A stretch of 64,000 nt of DNA from Vibrio rhizosphaerae. Lineage in GTDB: Bacteria; Pseudomonadota; Gammaproteobacteria; Enterobacterales; Vibrionaceae. Every line of letters begins with the position of its first letter. The stretch's first letter is position 1. The notes below the pieces were generated by a model that was not told the DNA's origin, did no database searches, and saw nothing but the letters and a program-made list of their open reading frames with translations. Made by a program: the position numbers and the translations under genes. The stretch covers positions 620,001 to 684,000 of the forward strand of contig NZ_AP024903.1 in the NCBI RefSeq assembly GCF_024347095.1. Direction: 5' to 3'. Shown here in pieces: positions 19,789 through 27,776 of this stretch.

Positions 19789-20802
19789 TTATTGCCACTT
19801 TCTATGATAGGCACCAAGCGTCGTCTGGGTGCCTTCGGACACATTGGCAAGGGTGCGGTTCCATGTCTCGTCAACCTGATAACTTGGCGGGTCTGACAAA
19901 TAGCGATCAATCGCTGCCCGCCAGGTTTTGGTCACCTGCTCGACATAGGCCGGACTGCGTTGTCGGCCTTCAATTTTGACGGAGGCGACATTCGCGGCAA
20001 ACAGTTCCGGTAACAACGATAGCGTATTCAGACTCGTCGGCTCTTCCAGTGTGTGATAACACGGTTGCTGACCGTTCAACACGGTCCTGAAACGGCCTTT
20101 ACATAAAGTGGGATAGCCCGCATTCTCTCCGGGTTTGTATTGATCAATAAGAATGTTATTCAGCCGGGTTTCCATTCCATGTGGTGTTTCCTGCCAACGC
20201 ACAAATTTCGCAGGTGAACACGCTCCGACCGTATTGGGAGATTCGCCCGTCATATATGAAGATAAGTAGCAGCGGCCTTCCGACATAATACAAAGGCTAC
20301 CAAATGCAAACACTTCCAGATCAACGTCATCAGCCACTGCCTGAGAGAGTTGTTTGACTTGGTGAATCGAGAGAACCCGGGGGAGTACAACACGCTTGAT
20401 GTTGAAGTTTTGATGATAAAACGCAATGGCTGCGCTGTTGGTGGCTGAGGCTTGAACGGAAAGATGGATTTCTTGTTCGGGATAGCGGTTCGAGATGTAT
20501 TCCAACAGCGCTATATCGGCCACGATCAATGCGTCGACTCCCAGCTCAACCGCCTTATCTGCCGCTGCTGTCCAGTGGTTAAACCGGTCCGGATGGGCAA
20601 ATGTATTGAGTGCGACATGGATTTTCCTGTGATGCTCATGCACGAACTGAACAGCACTTTCCAGTTTCTTTCCTGAGAAATTTAAGCCGGCAAAGTGGCG
20701 GGCATTGGTGTCGTCTTTAAAACCGATATACACCGCATCGGCACCATTGGTGATTGCCGTCTTCAGGGCGGGCAGGTTTCCCGCAGGACAAAGCAGTTCC
20801 AT
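19789..20802 (-). CDS. ubiU: ubiquinone anaerobic biosynthesis protein UbiU
   Basis: UbiU is the U32-family partner of UbiV and also carries a 4Fe-4S cluster. The 337-residue product begins MELLCPAGNLPALKTAI and contains GADAVYIGFKDDTNARHF, HLSVQAS and the cysteine pattern GSLCIMSEGRCYLSSYMTG...GACSP plus a further Cys in TLCKGRF. E. coli UbiU has 331 residues. It is the first gene of the ubiU-ubiV operon; a -10 with an upstream FNR-like half-site lies in front of it. Confidence 0.95.
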   Translation of the reverse strand: MELLCPAGNLPALKTAITNGADAVYIGFKDDTNARHFAGLNFSGKKLESAVQFVHEHHRKIHVALNTFAHPDRFNHWTAAADKAVELGVDALIVADIALLEYISNRYPEQEIHLSVQASATNSAAIAFYHQNFNIKRVVLPRVLSIHQVKQLSQAVADDVDLEVFAFGSLCIMSEGRCYLSSYMTGESPNTVGACSPAKFVRWQETPHGMETRLNNILIDQYKPGENAGYPTLCKGRFRTVLNGQQPCYHTLEEPTSLNTLSLLPELFAANVASVKIEGRQRSPAYVEQVTKTWRAAIDRYLSDPPSYQVDETWNRTLANVSEGTQTTLGAYHRKWQ

Positions 20803-20840
20803 AGTAACTTAATTTCACTGGTAGCTCTTGAAGTGGCTGT

Positions 20841-20882
20841 ATTGTATGGAAAAGCGTTGCAGAATGAATTGATGTGAGGCAG
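20841..20882 (-). promoter_or_regulatory. candidate anaerobic promoter of ubiU (FNR-like half-site)
   Basis: Read on the minus strand, TACAAT (complement of 20841-20846) is a -10. It predicts a start near 20834 and puts ATCAA (complement of 20869-20873), a perfect FNR half-site, in the exact register of a site centred at -41.5. The other half (CTGCC) is poor. Confidence 0.4.
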
Positions 20883-20905
20883 GTTTGACCTGAATTGATC
20901 TGGAT

Positions 20906-22945
20906 TTATGACGCTGAGTGGCGTCGGTTTTGGGCAAATAATGCTTCGGCTTCCTGCTTGGGTTGCGGACGATGAAAGTGGAATCCTTGGATCGAATGAC
21001 AGTGAAGATTCGCGAGTAAAATCGCTTGCTGCTGTGTTTCTACACCTTCAGCCACGACTTTTAACCGGAGAGATTGACCGAGATTGATGATGTTTTCAAT
21101 GACCGTCAACTGTTTGGGTAATTGATCGATTTCTGTAATGAAGGCGCGATCGATTTTGAGTTCATCAATCGGAAAACGGGCGAGATAAGAGAGTGATGAA
21201 TAACCGGTGCCGAAATCATCAATCGATAAAGTAAAGCCGAGTTTTTTAATCGCATTCAACATTTGCACGGTGTGTTCGCTGTTGCTCATGACCGCACTTT
21301 CGGTCAGTTCAAATGTAATACAGCTTGGATCGAGCTGGGTCGAGCGCAGGAGTTTCTCCATAAAATCGATCAGTTTCGGGTTACCAAATTGTTCCGGGGA
21401 CAGATTGATCGCGACCGGGCCGGGGAGGATCCCCTGTTGTTTCCAACGTTTGACCGTGGTAAAAACATCCCGCATGACAGCCCGACCCAGATGCTCGATT
21501 AATCCTGCCTTTTCCGCAACGGGAATAAATGAACCGGGGCTGATATACCCTTCGACCGGATGCTTCCATCGCACCAAGGCTTCAGCACCGTTGATACTAA
21601 AATCTCTGGCACTGACTTTCGGTTGATACCAAACTTCAAGCCCATTATTTTGCAGGGCTTTTTGCAGCTCGATCTCCAGCCACAAACGGGTTCTCGCTTC
21701 TTTATTCATTTGCGAACTGAAGCGAATCATACGATTGCGGCCTCTTGCTTTCGCTTCATACATCGCCGTGTCGGCATTTTGCAGTAAGATTCGGGCATCA
21801 CTACCGTCACCTGGATAAGTCACACTACCAATGGAACAGGCCAGTCGTTTGCTAAAATAATTTAAATCGAAAGGTTGATTGACTAAGGCAATAATCCGTT
21901 CCGAAAGCATTTCTGCGGAACGGGGTTTCTCCGGCTCCGGCAGGAGTAAACCAAACTCATCTGCGCCCAGATGCCCTAAAATGGCATTTTGGGGGAGAAG
22001 TCGTTTGAGACGAGCCGCAACCTCTCGGATCACTTTATCTCCGATATGATGTCCCAGTGAGTCGTTGATGTTTTTAAAGTTATCAATATCGAGATAGAGC
22101 ATCACCAAGGGCGTGTTATCAGCAATGAACATATCGAGTCGTTTGGTAAAACCCGTTCGGTTATACAAACCCGTTAATGGGTCAATATGGGCATCAATTG
22201 AAGGGTGATGTAATCGTTCCGGTTTCTTTTTTTCTTGTGGTTGAATGAGGACAAAGAATGCCTGACTGCCAAAAATCTTGATGGCTTCAGTGCGAAGTGT
22301 CACCTGACGTTCTTCTCCGTATGCTTGAGTTGTATAGCAGGAAACCGGGTGTTGAATGGCAGAGGAGGCATTGAGAACAAAGGGTTTTTGAGTTGATGTC
22401 TGAATAAAAATTTCTGAGAGTTGCTCGCCGTAAAGTTCATCGACCGTATTGATCCCCAGAGAATGCGCCGCCGCAGGATTGCAGGAAATGATGGTATTCT
22501 TTTCAACAATCAGCACGGCTTCTTTCAGCATATCCACTAATGCTGAGAATTTTTTTTCTGACTCATCGATGGTATCAAGTAACATTTGCTTTTCTGATAC
22601 ATCGACAGCCTGAAAGATGATACCGGGCGCTTGCTCATCGGACGGCAGTCGCGAGAGCGATATCAGTAATGTCGTCTCGATATGCATGTCACTGAGCGTC
22701 AGCTCGGTTTCAATGATTTCACCGTTAAACGCGCGAAGGTAATAGGGGCGAATGGCTTGATAGAATGATTCACCGAAGACTGCCCGATCATTTGAACCGA
22801 TGAGTTGATCACTGGTGAGACCGGATATGTCACAATAGCGTTCATTTACCATCGTATAGTTGTGCTGGGCATCGAGAATGGCAAAAAAGAAAGGGCTATG
22901 TAACGTTAGCTGGGTCAACCAGCGTTGAAATTCTTGTGAAATCAT
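20906..22945 (-). CDS. PAS-PAS-GGDEF-EAL cyclic-di-GMP protein
   Basis: A 679-residue cytosolic signalling protein with no membrane segments: PAS domains at about 5-120 and 130-240, a GGDEF domain (about 255-415; DPLTGLYNRTGF at its start) and an EAL domain (about 430-670). The GGDEF signature reads GADEF (327-331) and no RxxD inhibitory site is seen just before it, so cyclase activity is doubtful. The EAL domain keeps EAL (GAEALVRW), the DDFGTGYSSLSYL loop and the late KVVAEGVET segment, so phosphodiesterase activity is likely. It sits between ubiU-ubiV and ubiT. The signal sensed by the PAS domains is unknown. Confidence 0.9.
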   Translation of the reverse strand: MISQEFQRWLTQLTLHSPFFFAILDAQHNYTMVNERYCDISGLTSDQLIGSNDRAVFGESFYQAIRPYYLRAFNGEIIETELTLSDMHIETTLLISLSRLPSDEQAPGIIFQAVDVSEKQMLLDTIDESEKKFSALVDMLKEAVLIVEKNTIISCNPAAAHSLGINTVDELYGEQLSEIFIQTSTQKPFVLNASSAIQHPVSCYTTQAYGEERQVTLRTEAIKIFGSQAFFVLIQPQEKKKPERLHHPSIDAHIDPLTGLYNRTGFTKRLDMFIADNTPLVMLYLDIDNFKNINDSLGHHIGDKVIREVAARLKRLLPQNAILGHLGADEFGLLLPEPEKPRSAEMLSERIIALVNQPFDLNYFSKRLACSIGSVTYPGDGSDARILLQNADTAMYEAKARGRNRMIRFSSQMNKEARTRLWLEIELQKALQNNGLEVWYQPKVSARDFSINGAEALVRWKHPVEGYISPGSFIPVAEKAGLIEHLGRAVMRDVFTTVKRWKQQGILPGPVAINLSPEQFGNPKLIDFMEKLLRSTQLDPSCITFELTESAVMSNSEHTVQMLNAIKKLGFTLSIDDFGTGYSSLSYLARFPIDELKIDRAFITEIDQLPKQLTVIENIINLGQSLRLKVVAEGVETQQQAILLANLHCHSIQGFHFHRPQPKQEAEALFAQNRRHSAS

Positions 22946-23062
22946 GCCAACTATTCATTGCTCCGAAACCAGACAGGTACTCAGCATTTAGAAATCGATA
23001 CGGAGTACGCCACTATAACCGTCTTTATAACATTAGTGAAGCGTATGGCGGTCTTGGATTTT

Positions 23063-23104
23063 TTGATTCACAACAGCAATTCAGGTTCAATCTTTCAGTA
23101 TGAT
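23063..23104 (+). promoter_or_regulatory. candidate anaerobic promoter of ubiT (FNR-like site)
   Basis: TATGAT (23099-23104) as -10 predicts a start at 23111. The 14-mer TTGATTCACAACAG (23063-23076) then falls exactly at -48 to -35, centre -41.5, the class II FNR position. Its first half is perfect (TTGAT); the second matches ATCAA at three of five positions. Confidence 0.45.
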
Positions 23105-23138
23105 AGCGCCATTGATATCAACTTAGTGGATAACGAGT

Positions 23139-23669
23139 GTGTTTAACAAGATTCAGAACTACATGGTACAAAATGCAGCTTCATTTTTGAGAACACCAGC
23201 ACGCTTCTTGCCAAACATTGTGCAAAACAAAATTCTTTTAGAAGCTTTGAATACCATTTTTAAAGAAGCTCTGGCCGAAGGTGAGTTTGAGTTTCTTGAG
23301 AATAAATGCTTGAAAGTTCAAGTGAAAGATTTAGAACTCGCTTGGCATCTGACCTGTTGTAAAGCGCAACTGGTTATTGCAGAACCGACGGTTGAGCCGG
23401 ATGCCTGTTTTAGTGGTTCTCTGAATGATTTCGTGTTAATTGCCGGGCGGAAAGAAGATCCGGATACTCTTTTTTTCCAGCGACGTCTCTCAATTGAAGG
23501 AGATACAGAATTGGGACTGGAGGTGAAGAATATGATGGATAGCGTGGATCTGGAGACATTCCCTGTCCTCATTAAATATTCTTTGAATCAGCTCTCTGAT
23601 TTTGTGTATAAAGGGATGCAGTCAGAACACTCACACCAGAAAGGAACCGTGAATGCTTATTCGCACTGA
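23139..23669 (+). CDS. ubiT: ubiquinone anaerobic biosynthesis accessory factor UbiT
   Basis: UbiT has an SCP2 sterol-carrier-like domain that binds the isoprenoid intermediates of ubiquinone in the O2-independent pathway. The 176-residue product resembles E. coli YhbT (174), including ARKEDPDTLFFQRRLSIEGDTELGLEVKNMMD. It starts at a GTG (23139) and overlaps the next gene by 17 bp. It is separated from ubiU-ubiV by the GGDEF-EAL gene but encodes the third component of the same pathway. Confidence 0.94.
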   Translation: MFNKIQNYMVQNAASFLRTPARFLPNIVQNKILLEALNTIFKEALAEGEFEFLENKCLKVQVKDLELAWHLTCCKAQLVIAEPTVEPDACFSGSLNDFVLIAGRKEDPDTLFFQRRLSIEGDTELGLEVKNMMDSVDLETFPVLIKYSLNQLSDFVYKGMQSEHSHQKGTVNAYSH

Positions 23670-24171
23670 AGCACCTGCCGATATTTTACCCATCGATCAG
23701 TTACTACGTTCATCACTGAACGACGACGATACGGCTGATCTGGTGATGGCTTACCGGGAAAGCAGTCGTATTACCTTATCGCTGGTGGCCTGCGATGATG
23801 AAGGACAGATTCTGGGGTATATTCTCTTTACGCCAGTGGCACATGATGGTGTGTTTCATAGCTGGCAGCATCTGCGTTTGTTGCTCACAGCGCCTCAGAC
23901 TCAGGATGATATCAAGCCACAGTTAGTCACCGAAGGGCTGAATTCGCTTTATGAATTCGGCTATCCTGTATGTACGGTATTTGGTGTCGATGAATATTAT
24001 CAGTCACTTGGTTTTCGGCCGGGAAATCATTTTGGGATCAGCCCGGCGGCGGTGTTGCCATCACCTCATCAGTTACTGATTTGTGAGATGGTTTCGGGGA
24101 CGGTCGATGCAATGAGCGGACATCCGCTTGAGTTTGACGCGTCACTGCTTTCAGTTTTTCCCGGCTTCTGA
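23653..24171 (+). CDS. YhbS-like GNAT-fold protein with degenerate acetyl-CoA loop
   Basis: A 172-residue protein resembling E. coli YhbS at its start (MLIRTEAPADILPIDQLLRSSL) and in LVACDDEGQILGYILFTPV and EGLNSLYEFGYPV. The usual acetyl-CoA pyrophosphate-binding loop (R/Q-x-x-G-x-G/A) between beta4 and alpha3 is replaced by TAPQTQDDIKPQLV, without glycines, so acetyltransferase activity is uncertain. In E. coli yhbS is also next to yhbT (ubiT), and here the two overlap, suggesting coupled translation. Function is not established. Confidence 0.75.
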   Translation: MLIRTEAPADILPIDQLLRSSLNDDDTADLVMAYRESSRITLSLVACDDEGQILGYILFTPVAHDGVFHSWQHLRLLLTAPQTQDDIKPQLVTEGLNSLYEFGYPVCTVFGVDEYYQSLGFRPGNHFGISPAAVLPSPHQLLICEMVSGTVDAMSGHPLEFDASLLSVFPGF

Positions 24172-24233
24172 TTCAAAAGGAAATTTGTTAATATAGCGCT
24201 CCTCTCTTTTATTGGTTCATTGGGCTGACATTC

Positions 24234-24638
24234 ATGCAAGAGCGTCAACAAAATTATTTACAGGAAATGGGGATTCAGCGCTGGCAGCTCGTTCATCCTG
24301 AGCGATTGCAAGGGGTTGTTCACACGCCATATGCGTTACCATCATCCTGTAAATTGTTATTTGTCAGCCCGGTGCTGCCCGAAGGGGCTCAGGCAGTGAT
24401 GTTTGAAAAAGTGCTCAAGAGTTTTCATGTCTCACTCGAAGAAGCCTGCCATATCTATCCTCATTCTCTCGATTTAGTCTCGCATACAGATATTGAATGG
24501 TTCTGGTTTGCCGGTTGTCCTGCACCCGAAGCAATGGCAGGAAAGCTGCTCACCTCACCCTTGCTGAGTCAGATTGACGGCCATCCTCAGCATCGTCGTG
24601 ATCTCTGGCGTCAAATCTGTTCTTATCAGGCCTCATGA
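24234..24638 (+). CDS. holD: DNA polymerase III psi subunit HolD
   Basis: HolD bridges the clamp loader (via chi) and SSB in the replisome. The 134-residue product matches the family (137 in E. coli): RQQNYLQEMGIQRWQLVHPERLQG at the N-terminus, which binds the clamp loader, and LLFVSPVLPEG and the WFWFAGCP core. The rimI ATG overlaps its stop (ATGA at 24635), the classic holD-rimI coupling. Confidence 0.92.
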   Translation: MQERQQNYLQEMGIQRWQLVHPERLQGVVHTPYALPSSCKLLFVSPVLPEGAQAVMFEKVLKSFHVSLEEACHIYPHSLDLVSHTDIEWFWFAGCPAPEAMAGKLLTSPLLSQIDGHPQHRRDLWRQICSYQAS

Positions 24639-25078
24639 ATATTTCGATTGTCCCTATGTCTGCTGATCATCTGGATCAGATCTATCAAATTGAGCGTCGG
24701 GCTCACTCATTTCCCTGGAAAGAGTCGATCATTCGTGCACTGGATAGTCGTGGTGCTTGTCATCATACGTTGTTGGTTGATGGGCGGGTCGGTGGCTATT
24801 TTTACGCTCAGAATATTGTCGGAGAAGTCTCGTTGCTCAATATTGCCATTGACCCCGTGTATCAGGGCAAAGGGCTTGGCCGTCAACTGCTGGTGTTTTT
24901 GCTCTCGCTCTGTGAGCAACAAACTGCAGAAAGCGTGTGGTTGGAAGTGAGGGCAAGTAATCTGCCGGCGTATCAGCTCTATCTCAATGCAGGGTTTAAT
25001 GAGGTTGATCGACGCTTTGGTTACTACCCTACAGAAAATGGACGTGAAGATGCGATCATCATGAGTTATTTTCTATGA
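24635..25078 (+). CDS. rimI: [ribosomal protein S18]-alanine N-acetyltransferase RimI
   Basis: RimI acetylates the N-terminal alanine of ribosomal protein S18. The 147-residue GNAT protein has the acetyl-CoA loop VYQGKGLGRQLL, the EVRASNLPAYQLYLNAGF motif, and NGREDAIIMS at the end, all typical. It overlaps holD. In E. coli holD-rimI lies close to prfC; here some 24 kb of EPS genes separate rimI from prfC. Confidence 0.95.
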   Translation: MNISIVPMSADHLDQIYQIERRAHSFPWKESIIRALDSRGACHHTLLVDGRVGGYFYAQNIVGEVSLLNIAIDPVYQGKGLGRQLLVFLLSLCEQQTAESVWLEVRASNLPAYQLYLNAGFNEVDRRFGYYPTENGREDAIIMSYFL

Positions 25079-25279
25079 TATTGTCGTCATTACATTTTAT
25101 CTAAATATTTTCTCTAACCTCTCATCTGCCACCATATTTCGTTTTGTGGCTATTCATCTGTTTTAATATCGTCGTTAATCGGAACTGATTTAATAGTCAC
25201 CATCGATTCAATTAAAATTATTGAAGTATTTATCGTTTTAAATAAATATTTTTGAGCAGAGTGTCTCATTATTGAGGTT

Positions 25280-25308
25280 TTGACACCAAAATAACATTGC
25301 CATGTATT
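25280..25308 (+). promoter_or_regulatory. candidate EPS operon promoter
   Basis: A consensus TTGACA -35 is followed after 17 bp by TGTATT (four of six). It lies just upstream of two operator-like dyads. Confidence 0.4.
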
Positions 25309-25315
25309 TTCCTTG

Positions 25316-25341
25316 ATATCGATTTACTTGTGTATCGATAT
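25316..25341. repeat. operator-like inverted repeat in the EPS promoter region
   Basis: ATATCGAT (25316-25323) and ATCGATAT (25334-25341) are perfect arms with a 10-bp spacer, one helical turn class, just downstream of the candidate -10. A second dyad, TGACC-ATAC-GGTCA, follows at 25346-25359. Confidence 0.5.
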
Positions 25342-25683
25342 AAATTGACCATACGGTCAGTAAAAAATAATAACAATGAGTCATGCTTTCTTACGTATTT
25401 TATCATTATTCATCATGACATGAGTCTTTCGTCTCATTTTTAAGAATGGCAAGAATATAGACATGATTTGCTTTTATTAACATTGAAACAATAGTGACTC
25501 ATGTCGCATACTTTCGTTATGGTCAACTTCACATTTTGACAAATAAAGTGAAGTGGCACATTTGGTTTGGGTAGGTAAGTGCTGATTCGTTTCTTTAAAA
25601 ATCACATATAAACAAAGGGTTATAATTTTTTAACCATGATGCTATAGCGTTACTGATTCAGTTTGTGGGGTGCTTCACCCAAG

Positions 25684-25695
25684 GGCGGTAGCATA
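25684..25695 (+). promoter_or_regulatory. ops element (JUMPStart core), RfaH recruitment site
   Basis: GGCGGTAGCATA matches the ops consensus GGCGGTAG-Y-N-T carried in the non-template strand of RfaH-controlled operons. It is 32 bp before the first EPS start codon, as expected for a leader element that recruits RfaH to the elongating polymerase. It implies that distal genes depend on RfaH antitermination. Confidence 0.85.
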
Positions 25696-25726
25696 CTAAA
25701 TTTATATTGGTTAGGTGGGATGTCAG

Positions 25727-27130
25727 ATGGGATACGGTAGTCGAATTAAATATTATGGAGAAGAATCATCAGTCGGCTTTAAGATTGTTGATATTTTTGT
25801 TATTTCAATAATTTTATTTTTAGTATCAGAGTCATACTTGGATGATTTTGCAACTATCTATCAATTAATATTGAGTCTATTTGCTGTTGTCTATTTTGTT
25901 ATATCTGATATTGCTGGTGTTTATCGGCCGTACAAATATATTTCATTCAAACAAAACTTCTTTGCGATACTTATGACTTGGAGTATTTGTGTCGCATTAT
26001 CTCTCATTGTTGGTTTCTTTCTTAAAGTCAGTGAAGATTATTCTCGTCTGGTCATTGGTATATGGTTCGGGATTACCCCGTTGTGTCTGGTGGGGTGGCG
26101 CTGGCTGGTTCACGGGATGTTCCGGATTATTTTTCCCGGCGATAAACATCGCAGTAAAGCGATTATTATCGGAGCGACAGGCTCGGGGCTTCAGCTGGCT
26201 CAAGAACTCAAACAGCACCGTTCAAGCCGCGAAGTGCTGGTCGGTTTCTATGATGACCGCAGTCTGGATCGAATCGGCTTACATCGCCTCTCTTCTCCGC
26301 TACGTGGCAAGATCGATGATGCACTGATGCTGGCAAAAAGCCACAGTGTACAGAAAGTTTATATTGCGCTGCCGATGGAAGCTGCCAAACGAATTAAACA
26401 AATCTTAAATGCCTTCGCTGACTCCAATGCCCACGTCTATGTTGTTCCTGATTTCTTTACCTTTGATCTGATGCAGTCACGGCTGAAAAATATCGGTAAA
26501 GTCGTCACATTAAGTGTTTACGACACACCTTTTTACGGTTTTACCTCTCTGATCAAGCGGATTGAAGACATCATTCTCGCCTCACTGATCACCATGTTGA
26601 TTAGTCCCGTGCTGTTGTTTGTTGCCATTGGTGTGAAACTGTCATCACCGGGGCCGATTATTTTCAAACAGGAGCGTTATGGACTTGACGGGAAGCCGAT
26701 CAAAGTCTGGAAATTCCGATCTATGCGAGTGATGGATAACGGTTCTGTGGTCAAACAGGCAACCAAGAATGATCCTCGTGTAACCCGATTCGGCGCGTTT
26801 ATTCGCCGCACCTCTTTGGATGAGCTCCCTCAGTTTATCAATGTGATTACCGGACAGATGTCAATTGTCGGCCCGCGTCCGCACGCGGTTGCTCACAATG
26901 AGGAATATCGTGGACTGATCGATAAGTATATGCTTCGTCATCATGTGAAACCGGGGATTACAGGATGGGCTCAGATTAATGGTTACCGGGGAGAAACCGA
27001 CACACTCGATAAGATGGAAAAACGGGTTGAGTTTGATTTGAGCTATATTCAGACATGGTCTCTGTGGCTCGATTTAAAAATCATATTCTTGACGGTATTT
27101 AAAGGATTTGTCGGGAAAACAGCGTATTAA
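25727..27130 (+). CDS. polyprenyl glycosylphosphotransferase (EPS chain initiator)
   Basis: A 467-residue inner-membrane enzyme of the WcaJ/WbaP/VpsL type that would transfer the first sugar-1-phosphate to undecaprenyl phosphate. It has four N-terminal membrane segments, a central Rossmann-like CoA_binding_3 domain (about 135-260, KAIIIGATGSGLQLAQEL), a fifth segment (ILASLITMLISPVLLFVAIGVKL) and the catalytic C-terminus with FKQERYGLDGKPIKVWKFRSMR, DELPQFINVITGQMSIVGPRPH and KPGITGWAQINGYRGET. The ATG at 25727 has AGGTGGG 7 nt upstream, so I prefer it to the GTG at 25715. The sugar, likely glucose, is inferred. Confidence 0.93.
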   Translation: MGYGSRIKYYGEESSVGFKIVDIFVISIILFLVSESYLDDFATIYQLILSLFAVVYFVISDIAGVYRPYKYISFKQNFFAILMTWSICVALSLIVGFFLKVSEDYSRLVIGIWFGITPLCLVGWRWLVHGMFRIIFPGDKHRSKAIIIGATGSGLQLAQELKQHRSSREVLVGFYDDRSLDRIGLHRLSSPLRGKIDDALMLAKSHSVQKVYIALPMEAAKRIKQILNAFADSNAHVYVVPDFFTFDLMQSRLKNIGKVVTLSVYDTPFYGFTSLIKRIEDIILASLITMLISPVLLFVAIGVKLSSPGPIIFKQERYGLDGKPIKVWKFRSMRVMDNGSVVKQATKNDPRVTRFGAFIRRTSLDELPQFINVITGQMSIVGPRPHAVAHNEEYRGLIDKYMLRHHVKPGITGWAQINGYRGETDTLDKMEKRVEFDLSYIQTWSLWLDLKIIFLTVFKGFVGKTAY

Positions 27131-27175
27131 TTCACTGTTTTCGAGAATGAGTTTTAAAGTTCTGACAGGTAATTG

Positions 27176-27739
27176 ATGTTGAAAATAATATTAAAAAGCA
27201 TGGTCTTATGCTGCATTTTCTTTTCTTTTTATTCAAGTGCGGCTGAATATAGATTAGGTGCTGGAGATACAATCAGAATTTCTGTATATGGGGAGCCCGA
27301 CTTATCATATGAGGCGTATCTCATCGATAGTGGGGGCACAATGGATTACCCTTATTTAGGGAGTCTGGAATTAAAACATAAAACACTTCGTGAACTTCGC
27401 AATATGATTGTCAGTGGTCTGAAAGGTGAATATTTAGTGGATCCTAAAGTAACAATCAATATTGTGAAATATCGAAATATCTATGTGAATGGTGTGGTGA
27501 ATTCTCCGGGTGGTTACGAATATCAACCGGGCCTGACTGTTCAGAAAGCGATTGCTCTGGCTGGCGGATTTCTCGCGAAATACCGCAAGACGCGTGGTAT
27601 CTATTTAACCAAAGATGAAGAAATCGAAGGGTTATCTCAGGATCAGATTGAGGAATTACTGAAAGGTAAGCATGAAGTCGAACTGAATGAAGCGGTTCAT
27701 CCCGGTGATACGATTTATGTGGTGAGTTCTTTTTGGTAA
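27176..27739 (+). CDS. short polysaccharide export (OPX/Wza-like) protein
   Basis: A 187-residue secreted protein: signal peptide cleaved near SSA-AEYRLG, then a poly_export domain (YRLGAGDTIRISVYGEPDLSYEAYLIDSGG) and a soluble ligand-binding SLBB domain (YVNGVVNSPGGYEYQPGLTVQKAIALAGGF). It is half the length of E. coli Wza (379): the later SLBB repeat and the C-terminal helix that spans the outer membrane are missing, and there is no lipobox cysteine. The stop is natural, with a normal gap to the kinase gene. Such short OPX proteins are thought to need a separate outer-membrane barrel. Confidence 0.88.
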   Translation: MLKIILKSMVLCCIFFSFYSSAAEYRLGAGDTIRISVYGEPDLSYEAYLIDSGGTMDYPYLGSLELKHKTLRELRNMIVSGLKGEYLVDPKVTINIVKYRNIYVNGVVNSPGGYEYQPGLTVQKAIALAGGFLAKYRKTRGIYLTKDEEIEGLSQDQIEELLKGKHEVELNEAVHPGDTIYVVSSFW

Positions 27740-27776
27740 GTCTGAAAATATAAAATAGATGAAGGCAAGGTAAAAC

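Larger units (their letters stand above)
25079..25714 (+). promoter_or_regulatory. 636-bp regulatory region of the EPS locus
   Basis: This strongly AT-rich gap holds no gene. Visible elements are a TTGACA (25280-25285) with a TGTATT 17 bp on, a second TTGACA (25536-25541) flanked by inverted ACTTCAC/GTGAAGT arms (25526-25555 region), two dyads (25316-25341 and 25346-25359), and an ops element just before the first gene. The length and density of dyads point to several regulators. Confidence 0.6.

Noticed and set aside
20890..20903. Possible full FNR box TTGACCTGAATTGA upstream of ubiU
   Set aside because: The right half is a poor match and the site is too far upstream of the candidate -10 for class II activation; the half-site at 20869-20873 fits better.
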